Below, piece by piece: positions 25,828 through 34,615 of a stretch of 64,000 bases of DNA (position 1 is the first letter of the stretch; each line of letters starts with the position of its first letter). Made by a program: the position numbers and the translations under genes. This DNA is from Pleomorphomonas koreensis DSM 23070. GTDB taxonomy: Bacteria > Pseudomonadota > Alphaproteobacteria > Rhizobiales > Pleomorphomonadaceae. Location: NCBI RefSeq assembly GCF_000425185.1, contig NZ_AULH01000012.1, positions 116,243-180,242 of the forward strand, read 5' to 3'. Below the pieces are notes generated by a model. The model did not search any database. It had not been told where the DNA came from and saw nothing but the letters and a program-made list of their open reading frames with translations.

Positions 25828-27525
25828 TCACCCCGGATGCTTGCCGCCGCGATTGCCGCGAGGCGCGACGGCATCACCGGCCAGACGGCTCGGCAGCAAT
25901 TCGCCGGTGCGTTCCAGCACCGGATAGGCGGCGGCCGCCACGATGTGGCTGTTGATCAGCTTCAGGTCGCGCAGGAGGTCGAGATGCAGCGCGCTCGCCT
26001 GCGACACGTCGGGCTGGCCGCTGCGCAGGCGGTCGAAATGCACGGCGGTGGCGCGGGTCTCCGCCTCGCGGAAGGCGACCTTCTCCTCGGCCAGCAGACG
26101 GGCCACCCGCACGTCCTCGGTCATGAACAGCGACGCCGCCGTGCGCAGGTTGACCGCCAGGCGGTCGATCAGCGCGATCAGCTCGGCGCGGTCCCGGTCG
26201 GCGAACACCAGACCGCGCCGCAGCCGCTTGGCGGCATGCGGCAGCAGGTTGAGGTCGATGACGTCGCCCGCCTGCTCGATGTTCATGGTGAACAGCAGGA
26301 TCTCGTTCAGCCGCCGCTGGTCGCCTTCCGACAGGTCGTCCGGATCGAGACGCGTCAGATAGGCCTTGATGGCGGTGGTGAGGCTGTCGAGGATGTCGTC
26401 CCGTTGCCGTGTCTCGACCATCAGGCGGCGGTCGCCCTTGGCCAGCGCCTCGCGCGCGCCGTCGAGCATGCCGGCCAGCACGTCGACGAGGCGCAGCGCC
26501 TCGCGCGCCGCCGCGCCGAGCGCCACGATCGGCACCTCGCGCGCCGCCGGATCGAGATAGCGCGGCGTCGCCGGATCGGCGGGATCGACGCGGTCGGGCA
26601 GCAGGCGTTCGAGCAGACGGGCATAAGGGGTGAGCAGCGGCAGGAAGACCGCCGCTGTCACGAGGTTGAACAGGGTGTGGAAATTGGCGACGGCGCGGGC
26701 GGCGTCCGGCTCGATGGCGGACAGCAGCCGGCCGATCGGCTGCAGCAGCGCCAGCGCGGCGACGATGCCGGCGAGGCGGGTGGCGAGGTTGCCGATCGAC
26801 AGGCGGCGGTGGGCGGGGTCGTCGCCGGCCGGTCCCTCGAAGACGGGGTTGATAGCCGAGCCGAGGTTGGCGCCGAGCACCAGCGCGAAGGCGGCCTCCG
26901 GCGGCACGGCGCCGTTGGCGGCGAGCGACATGGTCAGCAGCACGACGGCGACGCTCGAATGCGCCGCCCAGGCGGCGACGGTGCCGATGAACAGGTTGAC
27001 CAGCGGAACGGCCGATACGGCGGCGAGCATCAGCCGCAATCCGGGGGCGTCCTCGAACTGCGCCATGAGCTGCAACAGCTGGTGCAGCGCCAGCAGCATC
27101 AGGCCGAGGCCGATGAACACGCGGCCGAAATCGTGCGCCCGGCTGGACGACTCGCGCCGGAACATCAGGACGCCCACCAGAACGAGCGCCGGCGAGACGG
27201 CGCTGACGTTGAACGACAGCACCTGGACGATCAGCGTGGTGCCGACGTTGGCGCCGAGCATCACCGCCAGCGCCGGCACCAGCCCGACCAGGCCGTCGGC
27301 GCTGAAGCCAGCCATCATCAGGCCGGTTGCCGTGCTGCTCTGCAAGGCGGCGGTAACCCCGAGACCGGCCAGGAAGGCGCGGCCGCGATCGCGCAGCGCC
27401 TTGCCGAGAATGGCGCGCAGGTCGGCGCCGAGGGCGCGCTGCACCCCCGTCTGTACCATGTGCGTGCCCCAGAGCAGCAGGGCGATATAGCCGGCGAGAT
27501 CAATCAGCGACACCGCGAACGCCAT
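25828..27525 (-). CDS. Na/Pi-cotransporter II family protein with PhoU-like domain
   Basis: A 565-residue membrane protein of the Na+/phosphate cotransporter (YjbB/NptA) family. The hydrophobic half (residues 1 to about 330) carries the duplicated QSSTA-type signature, ALQSSTATGLMMAGF and ANVGTTLIVQVLSF, and a second copy AAHSSVAVVLLTMSLAA with LGANLGSAINPVFEG. Residues about 370-560 are helical and PhoU-like. The start at 27525 follows a GGAGGAGG sequence; frames reaching 27780 are not supported. It is divergent from the DUF72 gene. Members move phosphate with sodium; some act as exporters. Confidence 0.92.
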   Translation of the reverse strand: MAFAVSLIDLAGYIALLLWGTHMVQTGVQRALGADLRAILGKALRDRGRAFLAGLGVTAALQSSTATGLMMAGFSADGLVGLVPALAVMLGANVGTTLIVQVLSFNVSAVSPALVLVGVLMFRRESSSRAHDFGRVFIGLGLMLLALHQLLQLMAQFEDAPGLRLMLAAVSAVPLVNLFIGTVAAWAAHSSVAVVLLTMSLAANGAVPPEAAFALVLGANLGSAINPVFEGPAGDDPAHRRLSIGNLATRLAGIVAALALLQPIGRLLSAIEPDAARAVANFHTLFNLVTAAVFLPLLTPYARLLERLLPDRVDPADPATPRYLDPAAREVPIVALGAAAREALRLVDVLAGMLDGAREALAKGDRRLMVETRQRDDILDSLTTAIKAYLTRLDPDDLSEGDQRRLNEILLFTMNIEQAGDVIDLNLLPHAAKRLRRGLVFADRDRAELIALIDRLAVNLRTAASLFMTEDVRVARLLAEEKVAFREAETRATAVHFDRLRSGQPDVSQASALHLDLLRDLKLINSHIVAAAAYPVLERTGELLPSRLAGDAVAPRGNRGGKHPG

Positions 27526-27668
27526 GGCGCCATACCTCCTCCGCGACGAGGATCGTCGCGCCACTTGAGACACCACTATGACACAAGGGCAATCCCTTCC
27601 AAGGCACCGCCGGGGAACCGTCGTCCGGAGGCGACGTTCCAGACAGGACGCCTTCGGAGGAAACGCGC

Positions 27669-28610
27669 GTGAATAGCGGCACCGTTCGCATCGGCCTGTC
27701 CGGCTGGGCCTACCCGCAGTGGCGCAGCCATTTCTATCCGAAGGGGCTGCGGCAGAGCGACGAACTGGCCCATGCCGCATCGCGCTTCCCGGCGCTGGAG
27801 ATCAACGCCACCTTCTACGGCCCGCAGCGGCCGCGCGTCTTCGACCGTTGGGCCGCCGCGACGCCCCGGGACTTCGTGTTCGCCGTCAAGGCGCCGCGTC
27901 TCATCACCCATGACCGCCGTCTCAGGAGTGTCGAGGCGCCGCTCGCCGAATTCTTCGCCGCCGGCCTGCTGCGGCTCGGCGGCAAGCTCGGTCCGCTCTT
28001 GTGGCAGCTGCCGCCGAGCCTGCCGTTCGATGCCGGACGGATGCGCGATTTCTTCTCCCTGCTGCCGCGGGATACCGAGACCGCCGCGGCGACGGCCGGC
28101 CGGCCGGCGGCCGAGCCCAGCCTGCTCGACGAGCCGTCGCCCGTCCGCCGCCGTCTCAGGCACGCCGTCGAGGTCCGCCACGACAGCTTCCGCGATCCGG
28201 CCTTCATCCGGCTGCTGCGCGAGCAGGACATCGCGCTGGTCTGTGCCGATACGCCGCGCTGGCCCCGGCTGATGGACGTGACGTCGGACTTCGTCTATTG
28301 CCGCCTGCACGGCTCGCCCGAACTGTACCGGTCCGGCTACGACGACTGGCAGCTCCGGCGCTGGGCCGGGCGCATCGCCGCCTGGTCGCGGGGCGACCCC
28401 ATGGACGACGGCGAGTTCGCCAGCGACGACCGGGCGCCCGACCGGCCGCGCGACGTCTTCCTGTTCTTCGACAACACCGACGGCCTGCACGCGCCCGACG
28501 ATGCGCTGGCGTTGATCCGTGCCGTCCTTAACGATGTGCTAACGGCTTCAGGAACCGCCGCCGGCTTCACGGCGTTCACGCCGAACCCACCCGCTGACGA
28601 GGCCGGATAA
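27669..28610 (+). CDS. DUF72 family protein
   Basis: A 313-residue DUF72 TIM-barrel-like protein: VRIGLSGWAYPQWRSHFYPKGL, FPALEINATFYGPQRPRVFDRWA, DFVFAVKAPRLITH, GPLLWQLPPSLPFD and a C-terminal VFLFFDNTDGLHAPDDA match the family in order. GTG 27669 is used as start with GGAGGA nine bases upstream. The biochemical role of DUF72 is not established; structural resemblance to nucleases and isomerases has been noted. Its TAA overlaps the ATG of the UdgX gene (TAATG), so the two are coupled, which hints at a DNA-related role. Confidence 0.9.
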   Translation: MNSGTVRIGLSGWAYPQWRSHFYPKGLRQSDELAHAASRFPALEINATFYGPQRPRVFDRWAAATPRDFVFAVKAPRLITHDRRLRSVEAPLAEFFAAGLLRLGGKLGPLLWQLPPSLPFDAGRMRDFFSLLPRDTETAAATAGRPAAEPSLLDEPSPVRRRLRHAVEVRHDSFRDPAFIRLLREQDIALVCADTPRWPRLMDVTSDFVYCRLHGSPELYRSGYDDWQLRRWAGRIAAWSRGDPMDDGEFASDDRAPDRPRDVFLFFDNTDGLHAPDDALALIRAVLNDVLTASGTAAGFTAFTPNPPADEAG

Positions 28611-29212
28611 TGACGACGATGCAACAGGACTTCACCTCGCTTGACGCGCTCAACGAGGCCATGCAGCGGCAGTTGATGCCCGGCCCCGGCCTCGGCCGCT
28701 TCGTGCCGGGCGAGGGGCCGGCGACGGCCATCTTCGCCTTCGTCGGCGAGGCGCCGGGCGATGCCGAGGATCGCGCCGGCCGACCCTTCGTCGGCCCGGC
28801 CGGCCGCCTGCTCGACCGCGCCCTCGACGCGGCGGACATCGACCGCGGCATGAGCTACATGACCAACGCGGTGAAGCAGTTTCATTTCGTCGAGCGCGGC
28901 AAGCGGCGGCTGCACGCCAAGCCCGGTAACGCCGAGGTGGCCGCGCAGCGCCCCTGGCTGTGGCAGGAGATCGACCTGGTGCAGCCCGTCGTCATCGTGG
29001 CGCTCGGCGCCACGGCCGGTCTGGCGCTCGCCGAGCGCCCCGTCGGCGTCATGCGCGAGCGCGGACCGATGACCTTCCGCAACCGGCGCGGCTACCTGAC
29101 CGTCCATCCGTCCTATCTGTTGCGCCTGCCCGACCCCGAGGCGCAGCGCGCCGCCTTCGGGATGTTCGTGGACGAACTCAGGCAAATCCGCAGGATCGGC
29201 CTGCCGTTGTGA
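28610..29212 (+). CDS. udgX: UdgX-type uracil-DNA glycosylase
   Basis: A 200-residue family-4-like uracil-DNA glycosylase. GEAPG at 46-50 with EDRAGRPFVGPAGRLLD is the family-4 uracil-site motif. The insert RGKRRLHAKP places His102 after KRR; this is the loop typical of UdgX, whose His forms a covalent bond with the deoxyribose after uracil release. VHPSYLLR near residue 165 is the second active-site motif. The usual four Cys of the iron-sulfur cluster of family 4 are not evident in this protein, unlike UdgX from Mycobacterium, so cluster content is uncertain. It is translationally coupled to the DUF72 gene. Binding uracil-DNA tightly makes it unusual among glycosylases. Confidence 0.85.
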   Translation: MTTMQQDFTSLDALNEAMQRQLMPGPGLGRFVPGEGPATAIFAFVGEAPGDAEDRAGRPFVGPAGRLLDRALDAADIDRGMSYMTNAVKQFHFVERGKRRLHAKPGNAEVAAQRPWLWQEIDLVQPVVIVALGATAGLALAERPVGVMRERGPMTFRNRRGYLTVHPSYLLRLPDPEAQRAAFGMFVDELRQIRRIGLPL

Positions 29213-29220
29213 CCCCAATG

Positions 29221-29248
29221 AAAAAAGGGCGGGATTGCCATCCCGCCC
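29221..29248 (-). terminator. Rho-independent terminator of the polyol ABC operon
   Basis: On the minus strand a perfect 9-bp stem (GGGCGGGAT/ATCCCGCCC, loop GGCA) is followed by six T residues, 25 bases after the binding-protein stop. It lies just beyond the udgX stop and may also limit read-through from that side. Confidence 0.9.
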
Positions 29249-29272
29249 CTGAAGTCGATCGATAACGTCTTA

Positions 29273-30232
29273 TTACTTGATGGCGCCCGACTTCTTGTGG
29301 ATTTCGATGAACTCGGCCACGTTGTCCTTGGTCACCAGCGGGCAGTCGATGTCGGTGTCGATCTGGGTGATCTTGCCGGTCAAGAGGTCGTGGGCGACGC
29401 TGATGTTCTTGGCGGCCAGATCATAGGCGTTCTGGAGCGCCGTGGAGGTCATCTTGCCGGACTGGATCAGCAGCATCGCCTCGGCGGTGCCGTCGACGCC
29501 ATAGGCGAGGATCTTGTCGAACTTCGGATCGTCCTTGATGACTTCCAGCGCACCGGCCGCCATGTTGTCGTTCATGGAGACGATGGCGTCGATCTTGTCG
29601 TTGGCCTGCACCCAGTCTTCCATGTAGCGCATGGCTTCTTCCTTGTTCCAATGCGCGATCTGCTCGCCGACGATCTTGACGTCGGAGCGCTTGTCGAAGA
29701 ACTCCTTCTGCCAGGCATCGCGACGCATGTCGGCGTGCATGTTGCCGGACGGACCGTTCAGGACGACGACGCTGGCGTTCTCCGGCACCTGCTTGAGCGC
29801 CAGACGGGCGTTCACGGCAGCCTGCTCGTAGGGATCGGCGTCGACGGACGACGAGCCGGGGATGTCCTTGATGCGCGCGTTGGTCGTGATGACCTTGACG
29901 CCATCCTTGACGGCCTGCTCGACATAGGGACGCTGCGCCTCGCCGTTGTTCGGCTGGACGATGATCAGGTCGTACTTGTTGGCGACGGCGTTCTCGATGA
30001 AGGCATTCTCCTTGGCGTCGTCGGCCTGGGAGTCCATCACGTCGACCGTCAGGTCCGGGTACTTCTTGGCTTCGTCCATGATGCCATTGGCCAGCCAGGC
30101 CGCGAACGAGTCCGCCTGGGCACGGGCGATGAACGCCACCTTGTAGTTCTGGGCCTGGGCCACCGTCGCGGTGACGAGGCACAGGGCGGCGACGGCCGTA
30201 ACGGTACGGAGCGATTTCATAAACGTATTCAT
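29273..30232 (-). CDS. Sugar/polyol ABC transporter periplasmic binding protein
   Basis: A 319-residue periplasmic binding protein of the ribose-binding fold. The signal peptide ends AVAQAQA-like (ATVAQAQN), then YKVAFIARAQADSFAAWLANG, AVANKYDLIIVQPNNGEAQ, SSSVDADPYEQAAVNARLA and MNDNMAAGALEVIKDD. The start at 30232 follows GGAGGAGAAC; a Met five codons later is an alternative. It is the distal gene of the leftward xylitol-type operon, after ATPase and permease, which is unusual since binding proteins are often first. A terminator follows directly. Its ligand is likely a pentitol or related sugar, by context with the dehydrogenase and xylulokinase. Confidence 0.92.
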   Translation of the reverse strand: MNTFMKSLRTVTAVAALCLVTATVAQAQNYKVAFIARAQADSFAAWLANGIMDEAKKYPDLTVDVMDSQADDAKENAFIENAVANKYDLIIVQPNNGEAQRPYVEQAVKDGVKVITTNARIKDIPGSSSVDADPYEQAAVNARLALKQVPENASVVVLNGPSGNMHADMRRDAWQKEFFDKRSDVKIVGEQIAHWNKEEAMRYMEDWVQANDKIDAIVSMNDNMAAGALEVIKDDPKFDKILAYGVDGTAEAMLLIQSGKMTSTALQNAYDLAAKNISVAHDLLTGKITQIDTDIDCPLVTKDNVAEFIEIHKKSGAIK

Positions 30233-30313
30233 TTAGTTCTCCTCCAAGGTTTCCTACCTAAAGGGGCTGTCGTTACACGATGCGAGCCCCGTTGCTCCTC
30301 CAAAGCAAAAGTA

Positions 30314-31321
30314 TTATACCTTAGCCTCCTTTCGCTCATTTGATGTCTTGGCGGCACCCAGAGTCTTCCGGGTGCGGTTGACCTTGGCCCACATGTCGTA
30401 GCCGACGGCCAATGCGATGATGGCGCCCTTGATAACCTGCTGCAGGTACGAGTCGACGCCGGTCAGGTTCATGATGTTGTTCAGGAAGCCGACGATGAAC
30501 GCGCCGGCCAGCGTGCCGCCGGCCGTTCCGAGGCCGCCGGAGAAGCTGGTGCCGCCGATGATCGCCGCCGTCAGCGCCTCGAACTCGTAGCCCTGGCCCG
30601 AATTGGGGGCGCCGACGTTGGTGCGGGCCATCAGCAGGATACCGGCGAGGCCGACGAAGGCGCCGTTGATCAGGTAGGCGCCGATCTTCACCCGGCCGAC
30701 ATTGATGCCCGAGGCGCGGGCGGCTTCCTCGTTGCCGCCGACCGCGTAGAGCGAGCGGCCGAAGCTGGTATGGCCGAGGATGTACCAGGTCAGGATGCCG
30801 ATGATGATCATGAACACCACCGGGAGGGGCACGAAGCCGATCTTGCCCTGCCCGAACCAGACGTAGTCGCCGATCTGGTAGATGTTCTGGCCCTTGGTGA
30901 ACAGCAGCGCGATGCCTCGGGCCACCGTCATCATCGCCAGCGTGGCGATGAAGGCAGGAATGTTGAAGCGGCGGACGAGAATGCCGTTCACCCAGTTGCA
31001 GAGCACGCCGACCAGCAGGCCGACGGCGAAGGCAACGGACAGCGAGCCCGTCTCCTTGAACACATAGACCGACAGCACGCCGGCCAGCGCCAGCACCGAG
31101 CCGCAGGAGAGGTCCAGGAGGCCGCCGATGATCAGGATCGTCTCGCCAAAGGCCAAGATCGTCGTAACGGAAATCTGGGCCGAGATGTTCGAGATGTTTC
31201 GCGGAGAGAGAAAATTCTCGTTCAGCAGATTACAGACGATGATCATCACGATAAGGACCAAGTAAATGGAATATCGCGACTTGATCGTCTGCCATTTCTC
31301 CCTCGTCATCAGATTGTTCAT
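30314..31321 (-). CDS. Sugar/polyol ABC transporter permease, RbsC-like
   Basis: A 335-residue permease with about ten membrane segments and the family marks FGETILIIGGLLDLSCGSVLALAG, FIATLAMMTVARGIALLF, AVGGNEEAARASGINV and IIGGTSFSGGLGTAGGT. GGGGAGGAAC precedes the ATG. It lies 36 bases after the ATPase gene and 81 bases before the binding-protein gene. It forms an importer with the flanking gene products. Confidence 0.93.
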   Translation of the reverse strand: MNNLMTREKWQTIKSRYSIYLVLIVMIIVCNLLNENFLSPRNISNISAQISVTTILAFGETILIIGGLLDLSCGSVLALAGVLSVYVFKETGSLSVAFAVGLLVGVLCNWVNGILVRRFNIPAFIATLAMMTVARGIALLFTKGQNIYQIGDYVWFGQGKIGFVPLPVVFMIIIGILTWYILGHTSFGRSLYAVGGNEEAARASGINVGRVKIGAYLINGAFVGLAGILLMARTNVGAPNSGQGYEFEALTAAIIGGTSFSGGLGTAGGTLAGAFIVGFLNNIMNLTGVDSYLQQVIKGAIIALAVGYDMWAKVNRTRKTLGAAKTSNERKEAKV

Positions 31322-31357
31322 GTTCCTCCCCTTCGTATCCCGTCTGTCCGTTACTGC

Positions 31358-32863
31358 TCAGCCTGCTTTCCTGACGATGTTCATGGCATAACGCATGATC
31401 GTCTCTTGGGAGAAGTCCGCCCTGTCGATCTCGCCGGTTATCCGTCCACCGGCCATCACGTACATGCGGTCGCACATGCCGATCAGCTCGGGCAGCTCCG
31501 AGGACACCATGATGATCGACTTGCCTTCCTTCACCAGGCTGGTCATCAGCTTGTAGATTTCGAATTTCGCGCCGACGTCGATGCCGCGGGTCGGTTCATC
31601 CAGGATAAGAATGTCCGGGTCCTGGAGCATCCATTTCGACAGCACGACCTTCTGCTGGTTGCCGCCGCTCAATGTGCTGACCTGCACGTCGATCGACGCC
31701 ATCTTGACGTTGATCCGGCCGCAGATTTCTTCGACCTTTCTTCTTTCCTTGGCCTTGTGGAGACGGCCTTTCCGGAAGAACTGCCTCATCGAAGCCAGGG
31801 TGACGTTCTCCTTGACGTCCCGTACCGGCACGATGCCGAACCGCCGCCGGTCCTCGGACAGCATGACGACGCCGTTGCGGATGCTGTCCTGGACGTTGCG
31901 GATGGCGACGGGCTTGCCATGGACCTGGACGGTTCCCCCCGTGTGCGCGTCGAGGCCAAACAGCGCCCGCATCACTTCCGTCCGACCGGCGCCGACCAGA
32001 CCGGCAAAGCCGACGATCTCGCCCTTGCGGACGTTGAACGAGACATCGGCAAAGCCGCTCGGCCCGCTGAAGTGCTCCACGTCCAAGACGACGTCGCCGC
32101 GCGCAACCTCCTCCTTGGGGTAGCCCTGCCCGAGAGCACGCCCCACCATCAGCGCGATGACCTGATCGATGTCGAACTGATCCCTGGGCCGCGTCTCGAC
32201 CACCCTGCCGTCGCGCAGGATGGAGATTTCGTCGGCGATCCGGAAGATTTCGTCCATCTTGTGCGAGATGTAGACGATGGCCTTGCCGCGGGCGCGCAGG
32301 TCGTTGATCTTTTCGAAGAGGATCTCGATTTCCTTGTTGGTGATCGACGACGTCGGCTCATCCATGATGATGATGTCGGCATCCCGCGAGATCGCCTTCA
32401 GGATCTCCAGCATCTGGAGATTGGAAATCGACAGATCCTTCAGCTTGGTTTCCGGATCGTAGGGGAGGTTCTCCTGGGCCAGCAGCTTCAGCGTCCGCTC
32501 CCGGATGGCTTTCCAGTCGACCCGGCCGAACCGCGTCTTCGGCCAGCGCCCGGCGAACAGGCTCTCCTCGATCGACATCTCGGGCGTGTAGTTCAGCTCC
32601 TGGAAGATCATGGATACGCCGAGTTCGCCCGCCCGGATCGGGGTATCGATCCTGACCTTCTCACCCCGGATCAGCGTTTCGCCGCCATCGGGATGGTAAA
32701 TGCCGTTGATGATCTTCATCAGGGTCGATTTTCCAGCGCCGTTCTCGCCGCATAGAACGTGAACCGACCCCTCCTTGACAGAAAAGCTGACATCGTCGAG
32801 CGCCTTCACACCCGGGAAGGACTTGCTGATGTGCCTGACTTCAAGAAGATTTCTTTGGGTCAT
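31358..32863 (-). CDS. Sugar/polyol ABC transporter ATP-binding protein, two ATPase domains
   Basis: A 501-residue RbsA-like protein with tandem ATPase domains. The first has Walker A GENGAGKST near residue 39, SISNLQMLEILKAIS in place of a canonical signature and IIIMDEPTSSI. The second has the degenerate P-loop GLVGAGRTEV, LSGGNQQKVVLSKWM and ILILDEPTRGIDVGA, as in all members. GGAGGAG lies before the ATG. It lies 64 bases after the xylulokinase gene. It energises the permease encoded next. Confidence 0.94.
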   Translation of the reverse strand: MTQRNLLEVRHISKSFPGVKALDDVSFSVKEGSVHVLCGENGAGKSTLMKIINGIYHPDGGETLIRGEKVRIDTPIRAGELGVSMIFQELNYTPEMSIEESLFAGRWPKTRFGRVDWKAIRERTLKLLAQENLPYDPETKLKDLSISNLQMLEILKAISRDADIIIMDEPTSSITNKEIEILFEKINDLRARGKAIVYISHKMDEIFRIADEISILRDGRVVETRPRDQFDIDQVIALMVGRALGQGYPKEEVARGDVVLDVEHFSGPSGFADVSFNVRKGEIVGFAGLVGAGRTEVMRALFGLDAHTGGTVQVHGKPVAIRNVQDSIRNGVVMLSEDRRRFGIVPVRDVKENVTLASMRQFFRKGRLHKAKERRKVEEICGRINVKMASIDVQVSTLSGGNQQKVVLSKWMLQDPDILILDEPTRGIDVGAKFEIYKLMTSLVKEGKSIIMVSSELPELIGMCDRMYVMAGGRITGEIDRADFSQETIMRYAMNIVRKAG

Positions 32864-32927
32864 GCTGCTCCTCCATGCGACACGTGGTCCGTTGGCGCCT
32901 CATCGGCGGAATGTCCCGGCATGTCCT

Positions 32928-34418
32928 TCAATGCACGCCGTGGACCTCGGCGAGCCGGCGCCGGTAGAGCGCGAAGGCGTCGTCGTAGGCGGACTTGCGG
33001 CCGGCGACCGGCGCCGTCGTCTTGTCCGGGTCGAGGGCGACGCAACGGTCGGCGATGGTGGCGATCTCCTCGCCCGCCCCGCTGGCGCGGCCGTAAGCCC
33101 AGATGGCCTGGATCGCCGCGCCGAGGCATCCTGCCTCGTCGCCCGTCGGCACCACGATCTCGGCGCCGGTCATGTCGGCGACCATCTGTCGCCAGGCCTT
33201 GCTGCGGGCGCCGCCGCCGATCATGAACACGCGCTCGGGCGCCCTGTCGCCGCGGATGCGGTGGAGCCCGGCCAGCACGCCGAAGGTGACGCCCTCGACC
33301 ATCGCCCGCATCAGGTTGTCCGGCGTCATGTTGACGGCGGACAGGCCGAGGATGCTGCCGCGGGCGGTCGGCAGGTCGGGCGTCCGCTCGCCGTTGAGGA
33401 ACGGCAGCATGGTGATGCCGCCGGCGCCCGGCCCGGTCGCCTCCAGCGCCTCGGAGACGAAGCCGACGTCGCGGCCGAACAGGTGAGCGCCGCCGGAGGT
33501 GACGTTGGTGGCGTTCATGGTGCAGACGAGCGGCAGCCAGCCGCCGGTCGACGAGCAGAAGGGCGCGACGGCGCCGGACGGATCGAGCACCGGGGCGTCG
33601 GCATAGGAGAACACCGTCGCCGAGGTACCGAGGCTGATGGTGACGACGCCCTCGCGCACGTTGCCGGTGCCGATGGCGCCCATCATGTTGTCGCCGCCGC
33701 CGGCCGCCACCAGACAAGCCGTGGTGAGGCCGAGCGCCTCGGCGGCAGCCGGCGTCAGAGTGCCGATCACGGCATCGGGCGCCACCAGTTCGGGCAGCGC
33801 GGCGGCGAGACGGCCGCTGCCGCCGTCGATCAACGACAGCACCTCCGGCGCCCAGGCGCGCTTGCGGACATCGAAGAAGCCGGTGCCCGAGGCGTCGCCA
33901 AACTCGGCGACGAAGCGGCCGGTGAGCCAGTGGTTGAGATAATCGTGCGGCAGCAGGATATGGGCGATGCGGGCGAAGTTCTCCGGCTCGCGATCGGCCA
34001 GGAAGGCCAGCTTGGAGATGGTGTAGCCGGTGAGCGGAATGATGCCGACCGTCTCGAACCAGGCCGCCGGTCCGCCGAGCGCGGCGACCAGCCGCTCGTT
34101 GTCGGGCGCGGTCTCGGTGTCGTTCCAGAGCTTGGCCGGCCGGATCACCGCGCCGGACGCGTCGAGCACCACCAGGCCGTGCTGCTGGCCGGAAACGCCG
34201 AGGCAGCGGATCGCCTCGGCCGGCACGGCCGCCTCGGACAGCGCCATGCGCACGGCGGCGATCATGGCATCCACCCAGATCGAGGGATGCTGCTCGCGAG
34301 CGCCGCTGTCGCGCTCGATCAGGCTATGGGCGGCGTGGCCGCGGCCACGCACGCGGCCGTCGCCGTCAATGACCAGCGCCTTGGTCCCCTGCGTTCCGCA
34401 GTCGACTCCAATGAACAT
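32928..34418 (-). CDS. xylB: Xylulokinase-like FGGY kinase
   Basis: A 496-residue FGGY kinase of xylulokinase type: MFIGVDCGTQGTKALVID at the N-terminus, LGVSGQQHGLVVLDASG with PAKLWNDTET in the sugar site, KLAFLADREPENFARI and LPHDYLNHWLTG, a GTSATVF phosphate loop and the C-terminal FMIGGGARSKAWRQMVADMTG. It should phosphorylate D-xylulose produced by the upstream dehydrogenase from xylitol, feeding the pentose phosphate pathway. It lies between the dehydrogenase and the transporter genes in the same orientation. Related substrates such as ribulose cannot be excluded. Confidence 0.88.
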   Translation of the reverse strand: MFIGVDCGTQGTKALVIDGDGRVRGRGHAAHSLIERDSGAREQHPSIWVDAMIAAVRMALSEAAVPAEAIRCLGVSGQQHGLVVLDASGAVIRPAKLWNDTETAPDNERLVAALGGPAAWFETVGIIPLTGYTISKLAFLADREPENFARIAHILLPHDYLNHWLTGRFVAEFGDASGTGFFDVRKRAWAPEVLSLIDGGSGRLAAALPELVAPDAVIGTLTPAAAEALGLTTACLVAAGGGDNMMGAIGTGNVREGVVTISLGTSATVFSYADAPVLDPSGAVAPFCSSTGGWLPLVCTMNATNVTSGGAHLFGRDVGFVSEALEATGPGAGGITMLPFLNGERTPDLPTARGSILGLSAVNMTPDNLMRAMVEGVTFGVLAGLHRIRGDRAPERVFMIGGGARSKAWRQMVADMTGAEIVVPTGDEAGCLGAAIQAIWAYGRASGAGEEIATIADRCVALDPDKTTAPVAGRKSAYDDAFALYRRRLAEVHGVH

Positions 34419-34584
34419 GGTTCCTCTCCCCCCGTCCCCTTGTCATCCGGCGGGCCTCCTCTGCCCTGAATGCCTGTGACAACTGGGAGCGCCTCGCGGC
34501 GCGACCGGTTTGAACGATTTAGACTCTCCGCAATAGCGAAAGGACACCTGCCGAGCCGCACCGGCCCGGCATGATCGTGGCGTC

Positions 34585-34606
34585 GCGCCCCCTCTGGCGG
34601 GGGCGC
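34585..34606 (-). terminator. Stable hairpin after the dehydrogenase gene
   Basis: Perfect 8-bp stem GCGCCCCC/GGGGGCGC with a six-base loop, 10 bases after the dehydrogenase stop. No T run follows, so it is more likely an attenuating or RNA-stabilising stem than a full terminator, and the kinase may still be in the same transcript. Confidence 0.5.
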
Positions 34607-34615
34607 TTCCGGTCT

